Assembly (NCBI GenBank): GCA_014155875.1
Contig: JACEFZ010025811.1
Coordinates: forward strand, 562,501 to 626,500
Length of the DNA stretch: 64,000 nt
Direction of reading: 5' to 3'
Origin: Cepaea nemoralis
Taxonomy: Eukaryota > Mollusca > Gastropoda > Stylommatophora > Helicidae
A model generated the notes under the pieces. The model did no database searches, had not been told where the DNA came from, and was given only the letters and a program-made list of their open reading frames with translations. Positions 10,978 to 22,600 of the stretch are shown here, piece by piece; within the stretch, counting starts at the first letter, position 1; every line of letters starts with the position of its first letter. A program made the translations under genes and the position numbers.

Positions 10978-11525
10978 TGGATAGTGTCTGGTGCAGTTTG
11001 TATTGTGTCATTGTCTGGTGTAGTTTGTGTCATGTCATTGTATGGTGTAGTTTGTATTGTGTCATTGTCTGGTGTAGCTTGTGTTATGTCATTGTCTGGT
11101 GTAGCTTGTGTCATGTCATTGTCTGGTGTAGCTTGTGTCGTGTCATTGCATGTCATAGCTTGTGTCATGTCATTGTCTGGTGTAGCTTGTGTCATGTCAT
11201 TGTATGGCGTAGCTTGTGTCATGTCATTGTCTGGTGTAGCTTGTGTCATGTCATTGTCTGGTGTAGCTTGTGTCATGTCATTGTCTGGTGTAGCTTGTGT
11301 CATGTCATTGTCTGGTGTAGCTTGTGTCATGTCATTGTCTGGTGTAGCTTGTGTCATGTCATTGTCTGGTGTAGCTTGTGTCATGTCATTGTCTGGTGTA
11401 GCTTGTGTCATGTCATTGTCTGGTGTAGCTTGTGTCATGTCATTGTATGGTGTTGCTTGTGTCATGTCATTGTCTGGCATAGCTTGTGTCATGTCATTGT
11501 ATGGTGTAGCTTGTGTCATGTCAAA
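10978..11525. repeat. 27-bp minisatellite just after TPR exon D
   Basis: About 20 copies of GTCTGGTGTAGCTTGTGTCA + TGTCATT, highly homogeneous, beginning 37 bp past the donor. Open frames on three frames arise from the 27-bp period. Confidence 0.92.
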
Positions 11526-11689
11526 ATATATTCACACAAAAACATTTAAGTTTTTTTATATGAAGCCCCCTCGTACATTGTACTGTGTTGAGTCAAGAAA
11601 CGACATAATTGCACTTGGGGATTTCTCATAAGTGCTCAGTCTTCATCTTCAACAGTCAGCTCTACTGTAAGTGTAACTAACGATGTGTG

Positions 11690-11955
11690 GTTGGAAGAGG
11701 CTAATAAAAGTAGAACATTATATAGAACTTTAAGGAGACAAAGTTCCTTGGTCACTTAATGAGAAGAGAGGCATTGGAGAATATTGTGACAACTGTAAAG
11801 ATCAGTGGAGGCAGAAGATGAGCCGGGAGAAATTATGCTGGCTGGTGTGAGACAGTAGCATGGAGGAATATCAACATAACTGATCCAGAACAACAAGGAC
11901 TAAAATATGAGGAGATACATAAATGCATATGCCATTTGGCAAGGCACATTGTGAT
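11690..11955 (+). mobile_element. Non-LTR retrotransposon 3' tail fragment
   Basis: The frame FLGHLMRREALENIVTTVKI followed by a RGR-rich decayed stretch and WRNINITDP is the C-terminal signature (FGH-MRR--LENLVTTGKI) shared with fragments at 32590, 36541, 42440, 56797 and 61269. Frameshifted and 5'-truncated. Confidence 0.7.
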
Positions 11956-11959
11956 TTTT

Positions 11960-12112
11960 TTTTTTTTTTGGTGCTCGCTTTAAACTCAGTTATAGTCCAT
12001 ACAAACTATTAATAGTAGTGATGGACTGACTTTTGTGTGTGGATTAGCTTTCCTTATTAACAATGTCCCTCGCCATCAGGCGAACCTACTCCGACTTCAG
12101 AGGTGCACATGA
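11960..12112 (-). mobile_element. SINE-B partial copy
   Basis: Contains GATTAGCTTTCC...ATTAACAATGTCCCTCGCCATCAGGCGAACC and CTCCGACTTCAGAGGT, the body of SINE-B in reverse orientation after a T-run. The tRNA-like head is missing. Confidence 0.75.
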
Positions 12113-12900
12113 TGATGATGATGTAAACAGGCATCAGTTATGTGACCAGATATATTGCGAAGTACAGCAAAAGAATATTGTGTGCTTGAACTGTTCTGTA
12201 TTATTTTAAGAATCAAAAACTCTGGTGTCTGGTTTTTAAATGGTTATTTTACTCACAGGTCCACCACTTTGGCCTGGCAAAAATGAAACAGCATGTCTGA
12301 GATAATTTTTGTGATACAAGGGAGGCAATAAGGCAGTGAAGAATGTCAAGGTTTTTGTTTCACAATTTAAATTTCAATGATCTCAAAACAAATTCCTTGC
12401 TGTTTGTGAACTTGAATATTTGGATTTTTTTATATGTATTTTACCCAACACTTTTTATATGTATTTTACCCATAACTTTGTTCACATTTATTGAAGTATG
12501 ATTTCAGATTGATGCCAAAGAACCACAACTCTTATTGAGTTTATATTCCATTGTTTTCCATAACTGAGAGTTGTATTTGTCTGAAGTGCGCAGAGTAGAA
12601 GTTCTTGTCACAATTCTTCTTCTTCTTTGTTTAGTCAGTACCTTTTTGTTTTGGATATAATTGCGTTGTGTCAGTTTACAGCAGACCTGTGATATTTGCT
12701 TCTTTTGGCCGACACATCCATCTTCTGAGGGTTTTTGTTAAGTGGGTTAGCCTTCCCAGTTGTCACAACTCTAATAACATTTAGTGATTAGTACATATAC
12801 ACATTAATATCTAAAATCTTAACCACAGACGACTCCATTTCTTACAACCTTTATCCTCATTAAGAATATAATACTCTTAACTGGTAAAATTAACAGTTTT
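12113..12900. other. Unassigned DNA
   Basis: AT-rich sequence between repeats. I see no exon, repeat family or RNA signal I can support. Confidence 0.5.
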
Positions 12901-12904
12901 AAAG

Positions 12905-13640
12905 CTTGTAACAATAGGTGGTGCAGCAGAACCGTGAATAGTGCTTTCACCTTCCAGCATGGTATTCTGGGGTTAAAGTCTCTCAAGGTGGATTATTTAT
13001 TAAGGCCGCCTGACTCCTGGGTTGACCTAACCTCGTGAAAAGATTGCCAGAAAATGTTTGGGTATAATATTGACATCACCTATTTAGTCAGGTGTTAGTT
13101 TAAACAAATAAACAATAATGGACCCTTTTTTACGCCTTGAGGCATTCTGGGTATATGGTGCTAGCCTCATACTTTTGTCTAGGCCAATGAGGATTTGATC
13201 GATTATTTGCTCAATATCATGCCCAGAGCCTTTACTTCCTGGAACATTTCCTCGTACTCATTTTTTGGCTTGGTCGACCTCGGAGCCTCCACATCGACCT
13301 TGGTATGGATTTTAACATCAACCTTGGTATGGATTTCAACAGTAGACCATTGGATCTACAGGCCAGCATGCTAGGCACAGTGCTACTACATCCTTTAGGG
13401 AGGATGGTCATGAAAATACAGGCTTGGCACCATATACCATTTAAGTGCCTCATTAGCATAGTGGCTAGGCGCTCACCTGCCGACCCAGAGGTCATGGTTT
13501 GATCCGCAGCTGGGCGAATTCGGACTTTTAAACTGGGTCTCCAGGTTGACCCAGCCCGTGTACCAAGAATGTCTTGGGAGGTAAAAGATGCTGAGTGACC
13601 TAACCTCATAAAGTATTCATGTGAACTGATTCAGTGCCGA
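12905..13640. mobile_element. Cluster of SINE-C copies
   Basis: Three pieces of one tRNA-derived family: 12905-13090 (+), 13110-13215 (-) and 13430-13640 (+). The last has A-box-like TAGTGGCTAGGCGCTCACC, B-box-like GGTTTGATCC and the body GTCTTGGGAGGTAAA. Between them is a short direct repeat of TTGGTATGGATTT(C/T)AACA. Confidence 0.65.
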
Positions 13641-13870
13641 TAGATAATATTTCACCAAATATGACCTCCCATTTGGACAGAAGGATGATATATCATTATA
13701 CTAGGGTCATCGCATTATTTGTTTGTTTCTTGGTATCTTCACAATTTCAGTGCTCGGTGAATTGAAATGTACATTTTAATACCAAGTGCCGATTGGTCTA
13801 TAAAAATATGGATCTAGCACAATTTGTCTCATGTGCTTTAATGCATGAAAAGGGTCCTTGACTTTTAAAT
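13640..13870 (-). repeat. Dispersed repeat R4 copy plus SINE-C tail
   Basis: Reverse-complement match to 18400-18650 and 23330-23560: shared CACTAGGGT(G/C)ATCG-type and CATTTGGACAGAAGG motifs. The segment 13785-13870 resembles the SINE-C tail (CCGATTGGTCTATAAAAATA). Confidence 0.6.
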
Positions 13871-14052
13871 TACTTACCACACACCATTAAGTCAGTGTTA
13901 TTTTGACCTTTATGTTTAGTCCAATTGCTGATATTATAATTTATGCAGTACTACAATAATGGTTTTTAAAAAGCTCATTAAGATACAACATGTAGTCGCC
14001 CAGCTGTTGATGCTGCTACTAATATATATATATATGTGTGCATGCGTGCGTG

Positions 14053-14137
<85 letters not shown>

Positions 14138-14139
14138 AT
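14053..14139. repeat. (CT)n microsatellite
   Basis: About 43 perfect CT units after a short (TA)n(TG)n stretch. Confidence 0.98.
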
Positions 14140-14873
14140 TGTAAACATGTTGATATCTGCTGCAGGATGCATTATTTGTCCCTCCCATATGTTGTCTCAT
14201 GGTAAGATATACTGGGTTGTGATAATGTGTATGTGTGTGACATTTGTAAATTGTTGCATGTGAAAGTCTCAACTGTTCCAGAATTCTATTAATTTGAAAT
14301 AAAGTTGCTAAATTAAAAATTTGTTTGTTTGATAAAACCTGAAATATTTGTGAAAATAATGTTGTTTCTTTTCAGTTGGTGTTTCTGGCAACTTTTTAAA
14401 ATGTACATGTTGAAAGTTATTGGCATGTTACCTTAGCTTTTTTCATTACCCCAAATTGAAGATGAAAAAAAGAGGACAAAGGAAGAGAGACTAAGTAATA
14501 CTTCTGTATTGCGACTTGTAGGACTGAATTTAAGTCTAAATCAAGTCTAATTTAAGTCACATCATTAGATTAAGAATTATTATGCTCATAAAAGAAATCC
14601 AGAGCAAAGGCAAGCGCATACATGTACACTGGAAGCAGAAGGCAAAAAACAACACAGAAATAGAATTATTAAAACTAGACCTTCAGAATGCGATCAATAA
14701 AACTGGGAATGTATGAGAGTGCTATGTCTATCAAATGCAGCAGCAAAATAAATCACACATTTTAATCTTCCATAGAACTGACAATCATCAACAAAGGACA
14801 ACAGGCATACCAGAATAACAAGTAGACATTGGAAACTACATTTTCTCACAAGATTCTGCTAAACACCCTCTCT

Positions 14874-14904
<31 letters not shown>

Positions 14905-15140
14905 AGTGGGTGAAAGAGGACAAGTAATGACAGGTTTGATGGAAACCTAGCATCTGTGATGATAAAAAATAGACAAGTAATGGAGACCTGAAAAGAATGG
15001 CCATGGGCTGAGAAAAATGAAATATGTTTGTTGCTGCTTGAAGATATTGCTACCATTGATTGTCACCGACTATTTTACCATTTGAGATCACAAAGAAATT
15101 TGGATTGCCTTCTTTCGTATAAATATGTTTTATTGTGTGC
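14140..15140. other. Unassigned DNA with a long poly(C) tract
   Basis: No gene or repeat family recognised, except a pure C run of about 29 at 14874-14902. Confidence 0.55.
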
Positions 15141-15149
15141 CATGTGAAC

Positions 15150-15395
15150 CTCTGGAGTCTGTGGCTTAGGGGCAGTGAATGTAATTCCATCATATATCAT
15201 ACCGGGATTTGAAATCATGCACAGGAAATTTGGAAGTAGACCGCCTTGCATTGATTTTCACATTGGTATAAGCATGGGTCATTCAGAAACGATGGCAAAC
15301 TACTGAAAATAATATTGCTTGGAAAATTGTAAATAGCCACACATCTAAGGGGGTTGATTGGGAAGTCCTGTAAAGACATGCAACTATTTAAACAT
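15150..15395 (+). mobile_element. SINE-A copy
   Basis: Head GTCTGTGGCTTAGGGGCAGT with B-box-like GGATTTGAAATCA, then the conserved body GTCATTCAGAAACGATGGCAAACTACTGA and tail GTCCTGTAAAGACATGCAAC (given in parts). The copy is diverged. Confidence 0.65.
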
Positions 15396-15479
15396 ATGAA
15401 CCATTGGAGCCACAGTGGATTAGTGGCAAGTGTCAAGCAATCTTTGCCCATATTGTCAAAGAACATTTCGAGCCAAAAT

Positions 15480-16020
15480 AGGTCTTACCAGCCATATTAG
15501 AACTCACGGCTCCATACTTTCAACCCCACTGGATGAAATAAATGCTTATCGTCATTCTTGATGGACAAACACCGTTAATACTTACTAATTTTTGTGGAAG
15601 GAAAAATTTCTATTTGCGAGCAGCAAACTTCACTCGGGTAAATAAAATTATATGGACAAAGATTCATAATGGGCACAAGTTAGGCTTCACATGCTGAACT
15701 GTCAACTAGAACACAATAACAAGAAATCTGGCAACAACGACAGTCTTAACTTCACATTGATGCAGACTTCAAGAATGGACTTTAATGGACTTCCCCCAAA
15801 ATGCACGATGAGGTGAAACGATCCTGGGAGTTGAGTCTACAATTTTATACAATGTCTCTGACGTACTGCTGTACTGCTCACCGCAAAATATCTGTGATTT
15901 CATAGTAGTCTTTGTAGTAACATTCTTGGTAAGGTAGCTTCTTTAGGTAATTTGTATCACGGGCACCTTGCTTTCTTGACATACAATAGTTTGTTACATT
16001 GTGCTTTAAAAAAAAAGGCA
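15480..16020. other. Unassigned DNA
   Basis: No coding or repeat signal that I can support. Confidence 0.5.
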
Positions 16021-16029
16021 TAATAACTA

Positions 16030-16560
16030 CTACAAATGGCGGGGACCAGGGATGAGGTTATACCTCTACATAGCACAAAGCCTGGGATGAATTATAGAGA
16101 CCATGTGTTGCTCATACGGCATGATCTCCACTCTCAGCCTGCCGCCTACTTTACTCTAGAGGAAAGGTGACACCAATACAACTGGAACAAGACCAGCTGC
16201 AGAAGTTGCCAGATCAGCAAAGTAATGCTCTAACTGTCCATCTGTCTAAGCTTTGATCCTAGACCGGTTGCCAGCCAAGGCTTAAGGCCTGGTCTGACCT
16301 GCCGTGACATTTAGTCTTTAGGTTGCATTTTCTCGCACTAGGATAAGTCTTGTAGTACTTGTACCCTCCCAGTTGTGTTCCACTGCCGGAAACCGTTAGC
16401 TCAATGTAGGGTGATGGGTTTGGTGAGCACCGCCCAATATTCGGCGCTAACAGAAAGCAGGTAGTACTGGTAGTACCCGTCAGCTGTTAGGCGGTAGCTC
16501 ATTCATACATGACTTAAGACGTGACAACAGGTCACCTTTATATCTGTACAATTATATTCC
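16030..16560 (+). repeat. Dispersed repeat R2, about 500 bp
   Basis: Direct homologue at 54185-54620. Shared blocks are GTTATACCTC, CATAGCACAAAGCCTGGG, AGACCAGCTGCAGAAG, CGCCCAATATTCGGCGCTAA and CAGAAAGCAGGTAGTA. No long frame. Origin unknown. Confidence 0.8.
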
Positions 16561-16904
16561 CCCCCCCCCCCCCGAGAGGATTTTGAGAACAGCAGTTTTT
16601 AGCTAGTTGGCAGTGTTAGAATGGTTTGGTATCAACTTTATAACAATTGCCATCATGGGGTGTGTTGCCAATATAATATTGAATATTTGGGATTATTCTG
16701 CTGAGTACATATCTATACTGGTATTTTTCTAGATCTTGTACAAAAGCAGGCAGCAGATGTTAAGACGTGCATATACCAATTCTTGGAACTGAGCTTATGG
16801 ATGGAACCCCAAATACACGTCGATTTTAACATGGGAAAATGTTATATATTCATACCCCAAAGTAGCATCTGACAAGAGATCACCTTTGGTTCTATTAATA
16901 CCTT

Positions 16905-17165
16905 AGCCACGACAGTGTAGTGGCTAGATGCTTGCCTGCTGGCCCGGAAGTTACGGGTTTGAATCTGGATCTTGGCAGATTTTAAAAAGTGACCTGGGCT
17001 TCAAGGCCGGCCCAGCCTTAAATAGGTACCAGGACATTCTTGGGAAGTAAAGGCGACCGGTGAGATACTGACCTCATCACCCACTGAGTGCAGATGTGCC
17101 TATAAAGATGCAGGTCTAGCATCATATACCTAATGCGCCTCTATGTGTGTAATAGGGGCCTTTAC
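16905..17165 (+). mobile_element. SINE-C copy
   Basis: tRNA-like head with A-box-like GTAGTGGCTAGATGCTTG and B-box GGGTTTGAATCT, then a body (AGTGACCTGGGCTTCAAGG, GACATTCTTGGGAAGTAAAG) and a tail beginning TATAAAGATGCAGGTCTAGC. Other copies are at 24690, 31480, 53573 and 55615. Confidence 0.75.
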
Positions 17166-17169
17166 TTGC

Positions 17170-17410
17170 TGCCGCTCCGTGGCGAAGAGGTTACGGACGC
17201 AGTTCGTAATCCCGCATACCACGTGCGAAACACAGCTGCGGTCGATTTGCCAGAAGACCGCCTAACTTAGGGATTTTTTATAAAATGATATGGGTGCTGG
17301 TCGTTCAGAAAGCAATGGTAAACTACTGAACGCAAACTTGCCAAGATATCACAAATAACCAAAAATACTGGGGTTGACTGCTTCGCCCTGTAAAGGATAT
17401 GCAACTAACT
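17170..17410 (+). mobile_element. SINE-A copy
   Basis: Head CCGTGGCGAAGAGGTTACGG (A-box-like), body TCGTTCAGAAAGCAATGG...AAACTACTGAACG and tail CCCTGTAAAGGATATGCAAC. Directly follows the SINE-C copy. Confidence 0.75.
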
Positions 17411-17679
17411 TACTTCCTTACAACTACTCCCTTACGAAATCGCCAATGTGTTGTTATTGGTAACCATTGCGGAAGCAAAGAATAGTAACACTATAACTGA
17501 CCATACCAGTGGTAAGTGGCAGCAAAGTAGTGGTGGCATGAAACTGACTACCTCATTCCGTATACAACTTGAACTGCAAATTCCAACAAATCACTAACAA
17601 TTCGACAAAGGGCTTGGCATGATTTGTCTTCAGTGGTTAAGGAAAGGCAGCAGCAGAAGTAGAAGAATATATAATATGT

Positions 17680-17905
17680 TTGCATGTCCTTTTACAGGAC
17701 ATCGCTGTCAACATCAGCATCTTTCAGCTGATTGTTGATTTCTTGGCAAGATTGCGCTCAGTAGTTTGCCATTGCTTTCTGAGCGGCCGGCTCACATACC
17801 CCGTAAGTTACCGACGCGATTCGAACCACTGCTGATTCTCACCATCGTCACGTTACTTACGAGAGTACGGAGAAAAGTCGCTAACCTCTAGGCCAGGAAG
17901 CCGGC
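17680..17905 (-). mobile_element. SINE-A copy
   Basis: On the minus strand the head reads CCTGGCCTAGAGGTTAGCGA with B-box GGTTCGAATCGCG, a recognisable tRNA-like promoter pair. The tail ends GTCCTGTAAAAGGACATGCA. Best-preserved promoter of the family in this window. Confidence 0.8.
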
Positions 17906-18081
17906 AAGTAGAGAATGCCGTATACAATTAAGGATTTAAAGAAATGTCGTTAACCATATATGATTAATGCATTTTAAAGTTCTCTTCCACGTGTGATAAT
18001 AGAACTGCACACATATTTTACCTTAGAGGCTCTAGAAAATGAACAAAGAATCACAGAAAAGTGCAACATTAAAACAAAATC

Positions 18082-18087
18082 TTTATT
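18082..18087 (-). terminator. Candidate poly(A) signal of the Ldh_2 gene
   Basis: TTTATT on the + strand is AATAAA on the gene strand, 218 nt after the stop codon. First canonical hexamer noticed past the stop. Confidence 0.5.
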
Positions 18088-18304
18088 ATATACTTTGAGC
18101 TTTGTTTACAAAATCAGCAAAACAAGTAATGGTCTAATTAGAGTGGAAGTCAATCCACAGAACAAAAACGATAAAACAAAGGTCATTTAACAAACAAAGA
18201 TCAGTTTAACTAAACAGGTAATGTAAAAAAATCTAAAATCAATTAACAAAGCAGACATGGTAATTGTAACATGTTCTGTGTAAAAGATTTGTGCACGATT
18301 CTAT

Positions 18305-18352
18305 TCACAGAGGCTTTGGTGGTGCCACGTCTAGTTTGGAAGCCAGATCATT
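18305..18352 (-). CDS. Ldh_2 exon 12 (terminal)
   Basis: 48 nt after TCATCTGCAG: NDLASKLDVAPPKPL and stop TGA, phase 0. Matches the usual C-terminal LNDLA-KL motif that follows IPYH-NQ. Confidence 0.85.
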   Translation of the reverse strand, partial: NDLASKLDVAPPKPL

Positions 18353-19403
18353 CTGCAGATGATAATAATAACAAGTGAATAGTTTTAATTGTTTCAGTAC
18401 TAAACTTAAAGTAGATTTAGACCAAACATGGTACACAATTAAATAAACAAATATTAAAATGTAAATTTCAATTCGCTGAGCATTGAAATTGTGGAAGATA
18501 TCAAGAAACGATACAAATCACACGATCACCCTAGTGTAAAGATATATCGTCCTTCTGTCCAAATGAGAGTTCACATTTGGCAGTATATTATCCATTGGCA
18601 CCGAATCAGCTAACTTGAATACTTTATGAAGCCTGTTACGCTAAGGCTGGTTGAGCGAGGTGGACAGTTCCCCCCCCCCCCCCCCCCCCCCCCTTCATCT
18701 GCATATCGGAATCGGGAAAAGAAAAAAAAAAAAAACAGAATATAAGTTATAACTAATGTGGTGGTGAGAGAAAGTGTATAGAAAGACTTTAACTAAATTA
18801 GACAGAAGTGATTGTATACTTAGACCCAGACAGTATACAATTAAAGTCAAAGTTACTGAGAGAGATGTTTTATAGAAGAATGTTAAAATTCCCTCGTCAG
18901 CTAAAATGAGTAATCTAAATGTTCTGAAAAAAGCTAAGACACAAAGACAACTTAACAAAAACATGAGAGACATACAGTCAACATTTGTGTCCACATTATG
19001 AGAAGAGGGAAACAAAAACATGAGAGACATACAGTCAACATTTGTGTCCACATTATGAGAAGAGAAAAACAAAAAACTGGATCATGCTGTGATTACTGGA
19101 GAGATTTGTGGAAAGAGAAATAAGAGGAAGACAATAAGAGAAGATAATCCACAGCCTTGTCTCTTGGTATAGAAGAATGTCAGCACATGAAATGATACTT
19201 GCTGCTGGAGATCACAAGATGTGGAGATGCCTCTTGGTATAGAAGAATGTCAGCACATGAAATGACACTTGCTGCTGGAGATCACAAGATGAGGAGAAGC
19301 ATGATTGCCCATGCCAATCAGCAAGGCGATTGATAATGTTGGTGATATTGATACGAGCATATCCAACAATTGTAATATGTTGGCACACTGATGGCTGGTT
19401 GGC

Positions 19404-19440
<37 letters not shown>

Positions 19441-19605
19441 CGCGCGTGTGTGTGTGTGTGTGTAGTTTGTTTTCGTTGCACTCTTTGAACTGGAGCCTAG
19501 ACCACACTGGACTGACAATTGCATGCAGGTCATCACCTTTCACTTTTACCAGTGTAACCTGCCATCATGCGATCCACTCCGACTTCTGAAGTACCTGTAA
19601 TTTAC

Positions 19606-19639
<34 letters not shown>

Positions 19640-22600
19640 CAGTCGCGGTTCCAACTTCACGGCAACGGGTCGTCCCCATTATGATCCGTTCCTGTGCCAG
19701 TGAATATCACACAAAATGCTCCTCACTGCCCCATGTGAACAATGGAATAGACAGGAGTCTCGGCAATCCAACAGCCCGCACAGGTACACTGTGCATAATT
19801 CCGCCGCCAGAATGCCAACACAAAAGTCCTTCATGAAAAATACAATTCATCGTCGATGGAATCGGCAGTCACCAGAAAGACTTCATTGACCCGGGTTTTA
19901 TCCCATATGGCTCGGTCTCTTTCATCAAGGCGACCCGTAGCTCCATAGCTCAACTCCGTAGCTCCAGCGACGTCTCCCAGGAGTCTCCTGAAAAATGCAC
20001 TCGTGAACTGAAAACGCAAACCAGTCAATTCAGCAACAGCCGGCCGCCATCGTTCCGAACACGCAGTTCAAGCTACAAACAACCGCGGACAGATGTAAAA
20101 GCATTCCACGCGAAAATCACAGCTCACAGTGTCGCGGCACGCACTCACTCAGTAGCAGGGCGACGGAACCATGCACTACCAGTCCAACATGAGGAAAATG
20201 CGAATGCAAACTGTAGCCACAAGCGTAAACACATCAGGGGCCTTAACGGTTTAAATGCCTATCCGCCATGTTGTGACTGGAAGTCGCAATAGACTGTAGA
20301 CTCAGTCTCAGCCCAAGCCTCCTTAGTCGCCTCTTACGACATGCATGGGAGACAACAGTATTGCTATTCTTCGCTTCCCGAGCCCCGGCAACACATGGGC
20401 GTTGTTGTTGTTGTTTTTAAAACATTTTTTAAATTTACGTCCACGAGTCAAGGACGAGCAATCGAAATTTAAGTTCTGTGTAAGGAGAGAACCCACTATC
20501 CCACCATCAGCGCGCCGGGAGTTTATAAGCGAGCATTCCTAATCTTACGACAAGACGACTTCCGTTGGTTATGTGAAAGATTGAGATTTATCTCGGCAAG
20601 TCCAACAATAAACTGGCGTTTATGTTGTCCAAGTCCCGAAAAGGGCTTGCATATATCAGAGTGAGGTTGTTGCAGAGACTTTTCTCCCCGAGGGCTGTTC
20701 TGCAGAACTCATTCTCTTCTCCAACCTCAGAAATCAGTTGGTATGCAAGACCAGCACTTGCAGTGTGGAGTGGCATCTAAAGGATGCAACCGATTATAAC
20801 CAGGTTACGATTCAGCACAAAGGGTTTGCACACGCAGAGAATGACAGATAATATCGGATTGAAAATATATTACAGAAATTAAGAATAGAGTAGGTTGAAC
20901 AGTATCTGCATGTTATAAAATTAATATCATATGCAATTAAATTCGTATTATTATAGTTTAGGAAAAACAACAACTAAGTGTTACATAGAAGTTTATCACA
21001 TTACAGTGAGTGGTTGAAATTAATAAACAGGGATGAAAGTGTATTGAAGCAACAGCAATATAGTTTTAACAGAAAAATAAAAAACTAATTTTTTACAGAT
21101 ATGTGCGTTATACAAATTTCAAGATTGGTAAATCAGCCATGTATGCATGTGGACTGGCGCCGCAAGCAACAGATCACATACTCCAAGACTATCCTGAATA
21201 CGACATGTATCATCTAAACCAGAGGTTCCCAAACCATGGCCCGTGGGCCACTTGTGGCCCGCCAGGTGTTAGAAAGTGGCACGCGAGGCCTCGTTTCAGT
21301 CAAGAGTTCACAATACAGGAGTATAATGTTGCCCTCTTCATAAATCCGTTCGTATTTCCTGATGCCAATCCTTGTCAATTACAGCAAAACCTTCAGCACG
21401 AAGTAATTGATTTGAAATGCAATTCTGCACTGAGATGTACATTTCTGGAGCTGCCTGCTTCAACTTCAGCTGATCATATGATTTCATTCTGGCGACTATT
21501 GCCTGTCGAACAATTTTAACACTTGCGTTCATTCGCCCAGAGATACATTTGTCGTTTTGGTTCGACTTACAAATGCGAGCAATCATTTTCCTCAATGATT
21601 GTTAGTTAAAAAAAAAAAAAAAAAGCAACGTTCCAGACTCACCGACAGTAACCAAACTGAGCTTATGACTTTTGGCAGGACAGATTTGTGCCCAGACATT
21701 GATAAACTGGCATCTGAACTGAAGTTAACAGCTGTAAATTAATTACATTAATAGCGATTTTCAAAATTGATTAAAAATTTATTGTTAAATGAACTGTTGA
21801 TATTAAACTAAAAGATGACCGCAGTGTAGTACTGACACTGACCGCCTTTAAAGTTTTTAGAATTTTGTTGACAAAAGTTGAGAAAGGTAAGAATGATATT
21901 GCACGACTTTTATAATTTTATAACGTCGTGGCCCGCTTAACTACCGAAAATAGTAGATATGGCCCTCGGCTTGAAAAGCGTGGGAACCACTGATCTAAAC
22001 AAATGTTCTGGCCTAGACAAACAACAGTGTAGGATAAACTAGACCACCTAGTAGATGGACCACTGAGGGAACTAAAAAAAGACAGTGAAGTTCATACCAG
22101 AGAGGACACAGCAGTCATAGACAATATATTTCAAGCGAACGAAAGAAGAAGACAACTTACTGCATATATGACTTGGTTGGCGTGATAAGGAATTCCCCCA
22201 AGCTTGTCACATTTTGCCATGTGTTTCCTCTCCGGATCTCCTGCAACTAGAACTTCAGTCTCACCTTCAGCCTATAGAAATGTAGAAAAACGAAATAAGA
22301 CAATACCTGTGTTGGTTGGTTGGTTGGTCAACAGATTATCCTGACTGCACATCGAACTATTAGACCACAAATGCTCAGGTCCTCTCCTCGGTTATCTCCC
22401 TTAGCGTGTAGCGACTGATAACGCCAATTCTGTGCTGTTTGACTCTAGGCTAGCTTGATCCCGTTTGACCTGATGAGTTTGCAGTCTGGTCAAAGTTGCA
22501 GAATCACACCCATCACTTGGGGCATTTACTCGACACAACTCCCTGAGGACATTCTAGATGTCAGCCCAGCACATTGCACATCCCTTCCCCACAGTAGCCA

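Noticed and set aside
10978..11010. 27-bp repeat after exon D as another duplicated donor
   Set aside because: Only a weak ATGTCA(G/T)T similarity to the exon D donor; not enough to claim descent.
10984..11631. 215- and 183-codon open frames of repeated MSLSGVACV-type residues
   Set aside because: Produced by the 27-bp minisatellite; open in several frames on both strands.
16740..16790. Possible further TPR exon after TATTTTTCTAG
   Set aside because: The short frame has no TPR-like residues and no suitable donor.
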